Shown here piece by piece: positions 13,297 to 20,267 of a stretch of DNA of 28,687 nt. Under the pieces are notes generated by a model. The model searched no databases, had not been told where the DNA came from, and worked only from the letters and a program-made list of their open reading frames with translations. Each line of letters starts with the position of its first letter. Position 1 is the first letter of the stretch. Where the stretch lies: assembly GCA_016462625.1 (NCBI GenBank), contig JAEMSV010000046.1, positions 1 to 28,687 of the forward strand, given 5' to 3'. This DNA is from Solirubrobacteraceae bacterium. GTDB taxonomy: Bacteria; Actinomycetota; Thermoleophilia; Solirubrobacterales; Solirubrobacteraceae. A program made the position numbers and the translations under genes.

Positions 13297-15156
13297 CTAC
13301 GGCTTGACCTTGAGGGTCAGCGCCTGGGTGGTCGAAGGACCCCCACCAGTGGGGGTGAATGTCAGCGTGAGCTTCTGCTTGCCCTTCTTCAGCTTGAGCT
13401 TCAGCGTCGCGGCGCCCTTCTTGACCTTCGCCTTGGCGAGCTGCTTCTTCTTCAGCTTCGCGACGACGGTGCCCTCGCCCGCGACCTTGACCTTCAGCGA
13501 GAAGGTCTTGCCGGCCTTGATGGTCTTCGGGGCGGTCAGGGTGAGCGCGAGCTTCTTCGGCGGGGTATCCGACCCCACGACCTTGAGCGGGCCGGGCGGG
13601 TCGATGACCGTCGCGCCCGCGACGGTGACGCAGTCCGAGCGGTTCGAGCGCTTGCCGTTCAGGGTCGAGTAGCCGAACAGAGACTCCCCTCCACTGACGG
13701 GGATGAGGTACGGCGCCGACGCGTTGCCGTTCCCGGCGCCGTCCGTCGTGACGAAGGGCGAGGCGACGAGCCGCGCCGTCGGATCGGAGGCGTCGCAGCT
13801 CAAGGCGGCGTACCAGGTGACCTGGTAGCCGGTGAGCGGCGCGTCGGCGACCCGGCCGGTGATCGCACTCGTCGTCGCGGAGTCCGGGATCGGCGGTTTC
13901 GGCACCTCGCTGCTGCCGCCACCCGGCGGGGGCGGCGGAGGCACCGGGCCGGTGATCGCGTCGACCTTGACCGGCGTCGCGGCGACGGACTGGCCGCCGG
14001 ACGCGCGGCTCGAGTAGTAGACCTTCGACGTGATGGTCGCCGAGCCGGGCGCGTCCGTGGCCTTCAGCGTCTTGGTGGCGACCGATGTCTCCCCGGGCAG
14101 CAGGTGCTTGGTGCCGGGGTCGGTGATCGGGTCGATGAGCTTCGGGTAGCTGCCGCTGAGGGCCGTCGACCCGAAGAAGTCGACCTGCCAGTTGACGTTG
14201 TCGTAGGGCGCCTGCCCGCCGACCACGGTCGCCGTCGAGGTGATCACGCGCGAGGTGCCCTTCTGGATCTGGCTGCCGCCCGTGTCGAGCTCGACCTTCA
14301 GCGTGCCCTGAGGGAGCGGGTTGATCGTCTCGGTGATGTCGCTGTTGCCGACGGCCGCGCCACGGGTCGGCCAGCGCAGGCCGGGCGCGCTCGTCGGGCC
14401 GCTCTCCGTCCGGGTGACCGGATCCATGATCAGCGTCCACGAGCTGTTCGCGGGCAGGGCGAACTTCCACTTCGGGTTCTGCCCGCTGCCGCCGGTGCTC
14501 GTGACCTTCACGCAGTCGAAGCCCGTATCGGACGTCGGCGTGATCGTCCGCGTCGGGCAGTTCGCGTACGTCGGGTTGGTGCCGGCCCGTACCGCGTATG
14601 CGGGCTTGCCCGAGATGAAGTTGACGGCGTTCGTCGTGTTCACGTACACCGAGCGGAACTTGGGGCGCGCGTACAGCGCGAAGCCCTTCCGGTGCTGCAC
14701 GACGGTCGTCCCGATCTGGTTGAAGGCGACACCGGTCTGGTAGAAGTCGCCCTCGTTGCCGATCCCGCGTGGCTTGTAGCGGATCTTGCACGTCGTGGTC
14801 TCGCCGGTGCAGCCCTCGACGATCTCGACCGGGTTGGACCCGACCTGTGGGGAGAACTTCCACGCGACGTTCGAGAACAGGCAGATGTTCATCGGGCCCG
14901 GCACGCAGTTCTCGGGGTACGGGACGCCGAACGCCGGCAGTGGGTTCGCACCCGCATTGAGCGTGACCATGCTGTCGAGCTCGACGGTTCGGACGTCCTG
15001 GCTGTCCATCTGCGCGGCGCCATGGCCGCCGACGCATCCGGCGACGTAGTAGAAGCAGTCCGGCGCTGGCGGGGTGTCCGCGGAGGCGGTCGCCGGCATG
15101 GCGAGGAGGAACGCGGCGAGGATGAAGGCGGCCCAGCGGGCCCGGAGCGGAAGCAT
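13297..15156 (-). CDS. Secreted protein of unknown function with lysine-rich C-terminal beta-sandwich
   Basis: A 619-residue exported protein. Residues 1-26 are a signal peptide (AFLLAMPATASA). The N-terminal half has several cysteines, probably disulfide-bonded outside the cell (CFYYVAGC, CVPGPMNICLF, CTGETTTCKI). A proline hinge (PVPPPPPPGGGSS, about residue 410) separates it from a second beta-rich region. The last about 85 residues (from KKLALTLTAPKTIKAGKTF) form a lysine-rich Ig-like repeat of a kind common at the ends of secreted proteins in Thermoleophilia-like bacteria, perhaps for wall binding. I do not recognise a catalytic domain. It lies 46 bp downstream of the TetR gene on the same strand. 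Confidence 0.82.
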   Translation of the reverse strand: MLPLRARWAAFILAAFLLAMPATASADTPPAPDCFYYVAGCVGGHGAAQMDSQDVRTVELDSMVTLNAGANPLPAFGVPYPENCVPGPMNICLFSNVAWKFSPQVGSNPVEIVEGCTGETTTCKIRYKPRGIGNEGDFYQTGVAFNQIGTTVVQHRKGFALYARPKFRSVYVNTTNAVNFISGKPAYAVRAGTNPTYANCPTRTITPTSDTGFDCVKVTSTGGSGQNPKWKFALPANSSWTLIMDPVTRTESGPTSAPGLRWPTRGAAVGNSDITETINPLPQGTLKVELDTGGSQIQKGTSRVITSTATVVGGQAPYDNVNWQVDFFGSTALSGSYPKLIDPITDPGTKHLLPGETSVATKTLKATDAPGSATITSKVYYSSRASGGQSVAATPVKVDAITGPVPPPPPPGGGSSEVPKPPIPDSATTSAITGRVADAPLTGYQVTWYAALSCDASDPTARLVASPFVTTDGAGNGNASAPYLIPVSGGESLFGYSTLNGKRSNRSDCVTVAGATVIDPPGPLKVVGSDTPPKKLALTLTAPKTIKAGKTFSLKVKVAGEGTVVAKLKKKQLAKAKVKKGAATLKLKLKKGKQKLTLTFTPTGGGPSTTQALTLKVKP

Positions 15157-15202
15157 CGGCGCGGAATCTTGCTCCCCCGCGGCCCGATGTGCAAGAAACC
15201 GG

Positions 15203-15820
15203 TTACGTACGCGTGCGTAGGGTGGCCATCACGAGGCCGGCCGCCTGCTCGGCCAGCGCCATGATCCGCTCAACCGGGTACGCGTCGGGCTCGGTGATGA
15301 CCAGGCGCGCGGCATGCTCGGAGGCGCCCTGGGCGATGTGGGCGGTCAGCTCGAGGTCGACGGTCTCAGGATCGACGCCCTCGCGCGCCAGGCCGGCGGC
15401 GAACACCGCCGCGAGCTGCGCCCGCACCTGCGCGCGGATCCGCTCGATGCGCTCGTGCAGCGACCGGGGTGCGCCCTCGGCGGGAATGAGCACGAGGTGC
15501 CAGGTCAGCGGGGTGGAGGCGACGGCTTCGAGCCAGCCCCGGAGCGCGTCGGTCGCGATGTCGAGGACCGGTCGGTCGTCGGCTGCCGCCGGAATCGTCT
15601 CGGCGAGCTGACTGATCGCGCGCATCTGCTCGCGGTCGAGGAGGGCGTTCAGCAGGCCGCTGAGGTCGGTGAAGTGGCCGTAGATGACGGGGCGGGTGAT
15701 GCCCGCCGCGCGCGCGACGGCGTCGATCGACAGGGCGGCGAACCCGTCGCGGGCGATGATCTGAAGCGTCGTGTCGAGCAGCTGCTCACGGCGCTCCGTG
15801 CCGGTCATGCGAGCCATCAC
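15203..15820 (-). CDS. TetR-family transcriptional repressor
   Basis: A 205-residue regulator. The N-terminal helix-turn-helix at about 8-55 is typical (FAALSIDAVARAAGITRP then VIYGHF). The C-terminal helical region (about 60-200) would bind an effector and dimerise. It is divergent from BVMO 2, and an ACTTAC-N6-GTAAGT palindrome lies in the 82-bp gap, so it very likely represses both itself and the BVMO-SDR operon. Possible starts are GTG 15820, ATG 15817 and ATG 15808. TAGAAT lies 5 nt from GTG 15820, which favours a leaderless start there. Confidence 0.92.
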   Translation of the reverse strand: MMARMTGTERREQLLDTTLQIIARDGFAALSIDAVARAAGITRPVIYGHFTDLSGLLNALLDREQMRAISQLAETIPAAADDRPVLDIATDALRGWLEAVASTPLTWHLVLIPAEGAPRSLHERIERIRAQVRAQLAAVFAAGLAREGVDPETVDLELTAHIAQGASEHAARLVITEPDAYPVERIMALAEQAAGLVMATLRTRT

Positions 15821-15849
15821 TTGACATTCTACTTACACGGCCGTAAGTT
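15821..15849 (+). promoter_or_regulatory. Promoter of the BVMO 2-SDR operon
   Basis: TTGACA (15821-15826), a 17-bp spacer and TAAGTT (15844-15849) make a near-consensus housekeeping promoter. Transcription would start near 15856, leaving a leader of about 47 nt with AAGGA (15889-15893) 9 nt before GTG 15903. On the other strand TAGAAT (15831-15826), with TTGCGT at 18 bp, forms a promoter for the TetR gene. Confidence 0.7.
15831..15848. promoter_or_regulatory. TetR operator in the shared divergent promoter
   Basis: ACTTAC (15831-15836) and GTAAGT (15843-15848) are exact inverted repeats around ACGGCC. The site covers the spacer and -10 of the BVMO promoter and lies inside the TetR promoter, so one bound dimer would block both. 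AAGTTACG is repeated just downstream (15845-15852 and 15860-15867) and may add a second half-site. Confidence 0.7.
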
Positions 15850-15902
15850 ACGCAACTGCAAGTTACGGCAGCGCAACCTCTCCTCCCCAAGGAACGAGCC
15901 CC

Positions 15903-17399
15903 GTGTACTCGAACCCGACGCCCGACCACGACATCGTCGTCGTGGGTTCCGGCTTCTCCGGCCTCGGCGCCGCCATCCGGCTGCGCCAGGAGGGCCGCAC
16001 CGACCTCGTCGTGCTCGAACGGGGCGCCACCGTCGGCGGGACGTGGCGGGACAACACATACCCCGGCTGCGCCTGCGACGTGCCGAGTCACCTGTACTCC
16101 TTCTCCTTCGCACAGAACCCGGACTGGTCACGCACCTTCTCGCCGCAGGAGGAGATCCGGCAGTACATGGAGCGGACCGTCGACGAGTTCGGCATCCGCC
16201 CGCTGATCCGCTTCAACGCGGGGATGACCGCCGCCGCGTGGGACGAACACGCCCAGCTCTGGCGCCTGACGATCAACGGCACCGAGACGCTGACCTGCCG
16301 CGTGCTCGTCGGTGGCCTCGGCCCGCTGAACCGCCCGGCGTACCCGAAGGTCGGCGGCCGCGAGGACTTCGCCGGCACCCAGTTCCACTCCCAGCAGTGG
16401 GACCACGAGCATGACCTCACGGGCAAGCGCGTGGCGGTCATCGGCACGGGCGCGAGTGCCATCCAGTTCATCCCGGAGGTCGCGAAGACCGCGGCGGCCG
16501 TCGACGTCTTCCAGCGCACCGCGCCGTGGGTCCTCCCGAAGCCCGACCGCGCCGTCCGCCCGCGGATCCGCTCGCTCTTCAAGCACGTCCCCGGCCTGCT
16601 GAACGCGTACCGCGCGTCGATCTACTGGCGCCTGGAGGCGCGGGTCTTCGGCTTCGACCACCCGGGCGCGCTGTTCCTCGGCGAGCGCCTGGCCAAGAGC
16701 TACGCCGCGGCGAAGATCAAGGACCCGGAGCTGCTGAAGAAGGTCATCCCGGACTACAAGATGGGCTGCAAGCGGATCCTGCTGTCCAACAACTACATGC
16801 GCGCGCTCGCGAAGGACCACGTCGACGTCATCACGACGCACATCGAGCAGATCACCGAGCGCGGCATCCGCACGGTCGACGGCACCGAGCGCGCCTACGA
16901 CACGATCATCTACGGCACCGGCTTCAAGGTCACCGAGCCGTACACGGAGCTCGACATCACCGGCCGCGGCGGCGTCTCGCTGTCGGAGAAGTGGACCGCC
17001 GGCGGCACCGAGGCGCACCGCGGCTGCACGGTCGACGGCTTCCCGAACATGTTCCTGCTCGTCGGGCCGAACACCGGGCTCGGGCACAACTCGATCATCT
17101 ACATGATCGAGGCGCAGGTGGACTACGTCCTCGACGCGTTGCGCCAGATGGACGCGCGGCGCGCCGTCGCCGTCGACGTCAAGCCCGAGGCGCTGCGCGC
17201 GTACAACAACGACATCCAGAAGAAGCTCGCCACGACGGTGTGGCAGGACGGCGGCTGCGCCTCCTACTACCAGGACGAGCACGGCGTGAACCGGGCGATC
17301 TGGCCCGGTCACACCTACACCTTCCGCAAGCTGGTGCGCGAGTTCGACGCGCCGAACTACGAGTTGATCCCCGCGGCCGTCCCGGCCGTCGTGGCCTAG
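15903..17399 (+). CDS. Baeyer-Villiger monooxygenase 2 (class B flavoprotein)
   Basis: A 498-residue type I BVMO. The FAD loop GSGFSG (15-20), fingerprint FAGTQFHSQQWD (F156, G158, H162, W166, D167) and NADPH loop GTGASA (181-186) are complete. It is more distant from BVMOs 1 and 3 than they are from each other, for example WTAGGTEAHRG and GLGHNS where the other two have LGVGS. The GTG start has AAGGA 9 nt upstream. The next gene, an SDR, starts 11 bases after its stop, so the pair forms an operon under the TetR repressor. This recalls mycobacterial BVMO-SDR loci. The ketone substrate is unknown. Confidence 0.94.
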   Translation: MYSNPTPDHDIVVVGSGFSGLGAAIRLRQEGRTDLVVLERGATVGGTWRDNTYPGCACDVPSHLYSFSFAQNPDWSRTFSPQEEIRQYMERTVDEFGIRPLIRFNAGMTAAAWDEHAQLWRLTINGTETLTCRVLVGGLGPLNRPAYPKVGGREDFAGTQFHSQQWDHEHDLTGKRVAVIGTGASAIQFIPEVAKTAAAVDVFQRTAPWVLPKPDRAVRPRIRSLFKHVPGLLNAYRASIYWRLEARVFGFDHPGALFLGERLAKSYAAAKIKDPELLKKVIPDYKMGCKRILLSNNYMRALAKDHVDVITTHIEQITERGIRTVDGTERAYDTIIYGTGFKVTEPYTELDITGRGGVSLSEKWTAGGTEAHRGCTVDGFPNMFLLVGPNTGLGHNSIIYMIEAQVDYVLDALRQMDARRAVAVDVKPEALRAYNNDIQKKLATTVWQDGGCASYYQDEHGVNRAIWPGHTYTFRKLVREFDAPNYELIPAAVPAVVA

Positions 17400-17410
17400 G
17401 AGGACGAACC

Positions 17411-18331
17411 ATGGGTCAGAAGTACGACGTCAACGGGCGCACCGTGTTCATCACGGGCGCCGCTCGCGGCATCGGCGCCGAGAGCGCCCGCCGGCTCCAC
17501 GGCAAGGGCGCGAACGTCGCGCTCGTCGGCCTGGAGCCCGAGCGCCTGGAGGCGCTCGCCGCCGAGCTCGGCGAGGACCGGACCCTCGTCTACGAGGCCG
17601 ACACGACCGACGCCGGCGCCCTCGAGCGCGCGGCCGCCGCGACCGTCGAGCGCTTCGGCGGGATCGACGTCGCGATCGCCAACGCGGGCATCCAGCGCTC
17701 CGGCGCGGTGCTCACCGCGGACCCCGACGCGATCGAGCGCACCATCGAGGTCAACCTCCTCGGCGTCTGGCGGACCGACCGCGCCGTCCTGCCGCACATC
17801 GTCGAGCGCAAGGGCTACCTGCTGAACATCGCGTCGCTCGCGGCGATCAGCCACGCGCCGCTGATGTCCGGCTACACCGCGTCGAAGGCCGGGGTGGAGG
17901 CGTTCACCGACGCGCTGCGGGTCGAGACCGCGCCGACCGGCGCGCGCATCGGCTGCGCGTACTTCGGCTTCATCGACACCGACATCGTCCGCGGTTCGTT
18001 CGCGCAGCCCTCGAACCAGGCGATGCTGAAGATGCTGCCGGGTCCGATCAAGAACCCCGTCCCGCTCTCGCAGGCGGTCGACGCGATCGACAAGGGCATC
18101 GAGCGCCGCTCGGCTCGGCTGTGGGCGCCGCGCTTCGTCGGGCCCGCGATGGTCTTCCGCGGCGTGTTCCAGCCGCTGAGCGAGTGGCGCATGATCAAGT
18201 TCGGTCAGAAGGACGTCGCCGAGGCCGTCCGCCTGGCCGATCCGGCGACCGGCGCGGACCGTCCCGAGGACCCGCTTCTGGGGGCCGCGACGATCTCCAG
18301 CGATCCGGAGCGTCCCACGGTTTCCGCCTAG
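17411..18331 (+). CDS. SDR-family oxidoreductase in operon with BVMO 2
   Basis: A 306-residue short-chain dehydrogenase, longer than the classical 250. The motifs TGAARGIG (15-22), NAG (91-93), S142, Y155 and K159 are intact. The extra C-terminal about 60 residues (from about 245) include a hydrophobic, basic stretch (FVGPAMVFRGVFQPLSEWRM) that may touch the membrane. The start is ATG 17411 with GGAGG overlapping the BVMO stop codon. It probably makes the ketone that BVMO 2 oxidises, or reduces a related product. Confidence 0.93.
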   Translation: MGQKYDVNGRTVFITGAARGIGAESARRLHGKGANVALVGLEPERLEALAAELGEDRTLVYEADTTDAGALERAAAATVERFGGIDVAIANAGIQRSGAVLTADPDAIERTIEVNLLGVWRTDRAVLPHIVERKGYLLNIASLAAISHAPLMSGYTASKAGVEAFTDALRVETAPTGARIGCAYFGFIDTDIVRGSFAQPSNQAMLKMLPGPIKNPVPLSQAVDAIDKGIERRSARLWAPRFVGPAMVFRGVFQPLSEWRMIKFGQKDVAEAVRLADPATGADRPEDPLLGAATISSDPERPTVSA

Positions 18332-18352
18332 CGGTCGTGAAGCGGTCGTGAA
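18331..18352 (+). repeat. Tandem 11-bp repeat after the SDR gene
   Basis: GCGGTCGTGAA occurs twice in direct tandem (18331-18341 and 18342-18352), beginning at the last base of the SDR stop codon. It may be a small slippage duplication or a binding site. Confidence 0.7.
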
Positions 18353-18373
18353 GGGAACACGGGTGTGTCAGAT

Positions 18374-18390
18374 CCCCTGCACCTGCGGGG
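18374..18390 (+). terminator. Possible weak terminator hairpin after the SDR gene
   Basis: CCCC-T-GCA (18374-18381) can pair with TGC-GGGG (18384-18390), leaving one bulged T. It lies 43 bp past the SDR stop and before the cold-shock promoter. Confidence 0.3.
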
Positions 18391-18419
18391 AAGATTCGTC
18401 CCAATACGCCGGTCCTGCT

Positions 18420-18428
18420 TGCTACTCT
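18420..18428 (+). promoter_or_regulatory. Extended -10 promoter of the cold-shock gene
   Basis: TGCTACTCT carries the TGN motif and a TANNNT hexamer. It predicts a transcript with about 115 nt of leader before ATG 18548, typical of cold-shock mRNAs. The surrounding bases match the promoter-proximal bases at 15-28. Confidence 0.5.
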
Positions 18429-18441
18429 GCGCGCGAACGAG

Positions 18442-18461
18442 CCTGGGCCCGATAGCCCAGG
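18442..18461 (+). promoter_or_regulatory. Stem-loop near the 5' end of the cold-shock mRNA
   Basis: CCTGGGC (18442-18448) and GCCCAGG (18455-18461) form a perfect 7-bp stem with a CCGATA loop. TGCTA and TAGCA flank it and could extend the helix. Such leaders commonly tune the stability and translation of cold-shock mRNAs. Confidence 0.5.
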
Positions 18462-18534
18462 AAATAGCAGTGTGAGGCGCCCGCAGTCGTTGCTCGAAGC
18501 ACCCTCCGCGATCGCAGTGCACTCAGGACATCCC

Positions 18535-18547
18535 GTGGAGGATCCAC
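18535..18547 (+). promoter_or_regulatory. Hairpin enclosing the cold-shock ribosome binding site
   Basis: GTGGA (18535-18539) and TCCAC (18543-18547) pair around GGA directly before the ATG, so the Shine-Dalgarno GGAGGA lies in the stem and loop. CCCTCC near 18502 could pair with the same bases. This could make translation depend on temperature or on a helicase. Confidence 0.45.
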
Positions 18548-18751
18548 ATGGCAACCGGAACCGTGAAGTGGTTCAGTGACGAGAAGGGCTTCGGGTTCAT
18601 CACGCCCGACGAGGGTGGCAAGGACCTGTTCGTCCACCACACCGGGATCAACGCCGAGGGCTACAAGTCCCTTGCCGAGGGTGCCCGCGTCACGTATGAG
18701 GCCGAGTCGGGCGACAAGGGCCCGAAGGCCGTCAACGTCACTGCTGTCTAG
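18548..18751 (+). CDS. cspA: Cold-shock protein (CspA family)
   Basis: A 67-residue single cold-shock domain that binds single-stranded RNA or DNA and melts RNA structure. RNP1 (KGFGFI) and RNP2 (LFVHH) are intact and the length is standard. The GGAGGA ribosome binding site lies 6 nt before the ATG, inside a small hairpin. The leader of about 115 nt has another stem-loop. The stop codon overlaps the stop of the converging BVMO 3 gene (CTAG, 18748-18751), so its terminator must lie inside the opposite gene. Confidence 0.97.
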   Translation: MATGTVKWFSDEKGFGFITPDEGGKDLFVHHTGINAEGYKSLAEGARVTYEAESGDKGPKAVNVTAV

Positions 18752-20238
18752 GCAGCGACCGCCTCATCTGCTGTAGCCCGGAGCACGAGATAGTGCTCCG
18801 GGTTCAGCTGCTTCGTCGCGCGCTCGTACTCGAACATGAAGCCCGGCCAATTGTTCACGACCCGGCCGGCGTCGTTCGTGTACCAGCTGTTGCAGCGCGT
18901 CCAGACCGAATCGCGCAGCTGCGCCTGGATGTGTTCGTCGAACGCCCGCTCCACGTCCTCGCGGACCTCGAACGCCACGCCTGAGCCGCCCTCGGCGCGC
19001 AGCCGGCGGACCGCGTCGGCGATGTAGGTCGCCTGGGCCTCGAGCATGACGATGATCGAGCCCACCCCGAGGTTCGTGTTCGGCCCGTACAGCAGGAACA
19101 TGTTCGGGAACCGCGGGACGGTCAGCCCGTAGAACGCGTGCGCTCCGCCCTGCCACGTGCCGGCGAGCGTCTCGCCGCCGGTGCCCACGATCTCCATCGG
19201 CGCGACGAACGCCTGGGCGTCGAACCCGGTGCCCCAGATGATCGTGTCGGTGGCGTGTTCGATGCCGTCCGCCGTGACGATGCCGGTCGGCGTGATCTCC
19301 GTGATGGCCTCGTCGACCAGGTCGACGTTGTCCCGCGTCAGCGCTTCGTAGAAGTACGACGAGAACAGGATGCGCTTGCAGCCGATGTCGTACGACGGGG
19401 TGAGCCGGCGGCGCAGATCGCGGTCGCGGACGTACCGGAAGAGGTGGAACTTCGACCAGCCGCGGAGGTACAGCTCGATCGCCCGATTGCCTCTCAGCCC
19501 CTTGACCATCGTCTCCATGAACCACCGCATGTATCCGCGGCGGAAGCGCTGCACCCCGGGCACGTGGGCGATGGCCCAGCGCATGGGCGCGGGGTAGATG
19601 GGGTTCTTGCGGGCCAGCATGTAGTTCGGGGTGCGCTGGAAGACGTCGAGGTGCGCGACGTGCTCGGCGACCTGGGGAATGAACTGGACTGCGCTCGCTC
19701 CGGTGCCGACCACCGCGACGCGCTCGCCGCGCAGGTCGTGGTGGTGGTCCCACTGGGCGGAGTGGAACTGGTGGCCGGCGAACGTGTCGCGGCCGGGGAT
19801 GCTGGGCGTCACCGGAATGCTCAGCTGGCCGCAGGCGGGGACGAACACGTCGGCCTCGTGGATCTCGCCGTCGGCGAGCTCCAGCTGCCAGCGCAGCGTG
19901 TCCTCGTCCCACGTCGCCCGGGTGATCTCGGTGGAGAACCGGATGTGCGGGCGGACGCCGAATCGGTCGGCGCACTCGGCGAGGTAGTCGTGGATCTCCG
20001 CCTGCGGCGAGCACGGGCGGGTCCAGTCGCGCCGCTGCGCGTAGGAGAACGAGTAGAGGTACGACGGGACGTCGCACGCCGAGCCGGGGTAGGTGTTCTC
20101 CCGCCAGACCCCGCCGAGGTCGCCGGACTTCTCGAAGACGGTGAGGTCGGTGATGCCCTCGCCGAGCAGTGCGATCGCTGCGGCGAGTCCGCCGAAGCCT
20201 GCGCCGACGATCGCGACAGACGGGCCGTTCGTAGCCAT
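18748..20238 (-). CDS. Baeyer-Villiger monooxygenase 3 (class B flavoprotein)
   Basis: A 496-residue type I BVMO. The FAD loop GAGFGG (12-17), fingerprint [12 protein letters not shown] (F153, G155, H159, W163, D164) and NADPH loop GTGASA (178-183) are complete. It shares long stretches with BVMO 1 (for example [19 protein letters not shown] and ITEITPTGI), so the two look like paralogues. It ends in a 4-base overlap with the cspA stop. Its ATG has TAGACT 6 nt upstream and no Shine-Dalgarno sequence, so it is probably leaderless. Unlike the other two BVMOs it has no partner gene beside it. Confidence 0.94.
   Translation of the reverse strand: MATNGPSVAIVGAGFGGLAAAIALLGEGITDLTVFEKSGDLGGVWRENTYPGSACDVPSYLYSFSYAQRRDWTRPCSPQAEIHDYLAECADRFGVRPHIRFSTEITRATWDEDTLRWQLELADGEIHEADVFVPACGQLSIPVTPSIPGRDTFAGHQFHSAQWDHHHDLRGERVAVVGTGASAVQFIPQVAEHVAHLDVFQRTPNYMLARKNPIYPAPMRWAIAHVPGVQRFRRGYMRWFMETMVKGLRGNRAIELYLRGWSKFHLFRYVRDRDLRRRLTPSYDIGCKRILFSSYFYEALTRDNVDLVDEAITEITPTGIVTADGIEHATDTIIWGTGFDAQAFVAPMEIVGTGGETLAGTWQGGAHAFYGLTVPRFPNMFLLYGPNTNLGVGSIIVMLEAQATYIADAVRRLRAEGGSGVAFEVREDVERAFDEHIQAQLRDSVWTRCNSWYTNDAGRVVNNWPGFMFEYERATKQLNPEHYLVLRATADEAVAA
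18777..18802 (+). terminator. Strong hairpin acting as cspA terminator inside BVMO 3
   Basis: CCCGGAGCAC (18777-18786) and GTGCTCCGGG (18793-18802) form a perfect 10-bp stem with a GAGATA loop, 25 bp after the cspA stop. The sequence also encodes the YLVLRA region near the C-terminus of BVMO 3. It is followed by GTTCAG rather than a T-run. Confidence 0.6.
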
Positions 20239-20244
20239 GCGCGC

Positions 20245-20250
20245 AGTCTA
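20245..20250 (-). promoter_or_regulatory. Candidate leaderless -10 of BVMO 3
   Basis: TAGACT ends 6 nt before ATG 20238. The same hexamer precedes the kinase-like gene at 4453. Confidence 0.45.
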
Positions 20251-20267
20251 TGTCGCGGGGCGGGGCG

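Noticed and set aside
12388..15264. A 2.9-kb open frame on the plus strand opposite the hydrolase and secreted protein
   Set aside because: Its translation is arginine/alanine/glycine-rich without family motifs. The minus-strand genes have clear domains. It is a product of high GC content.
18777..18802. Independent small RNA at the cspA/BVMO 3 junction
   Set aside because: No separate promoter is visible. The hairpin is explained by termination of cspA.
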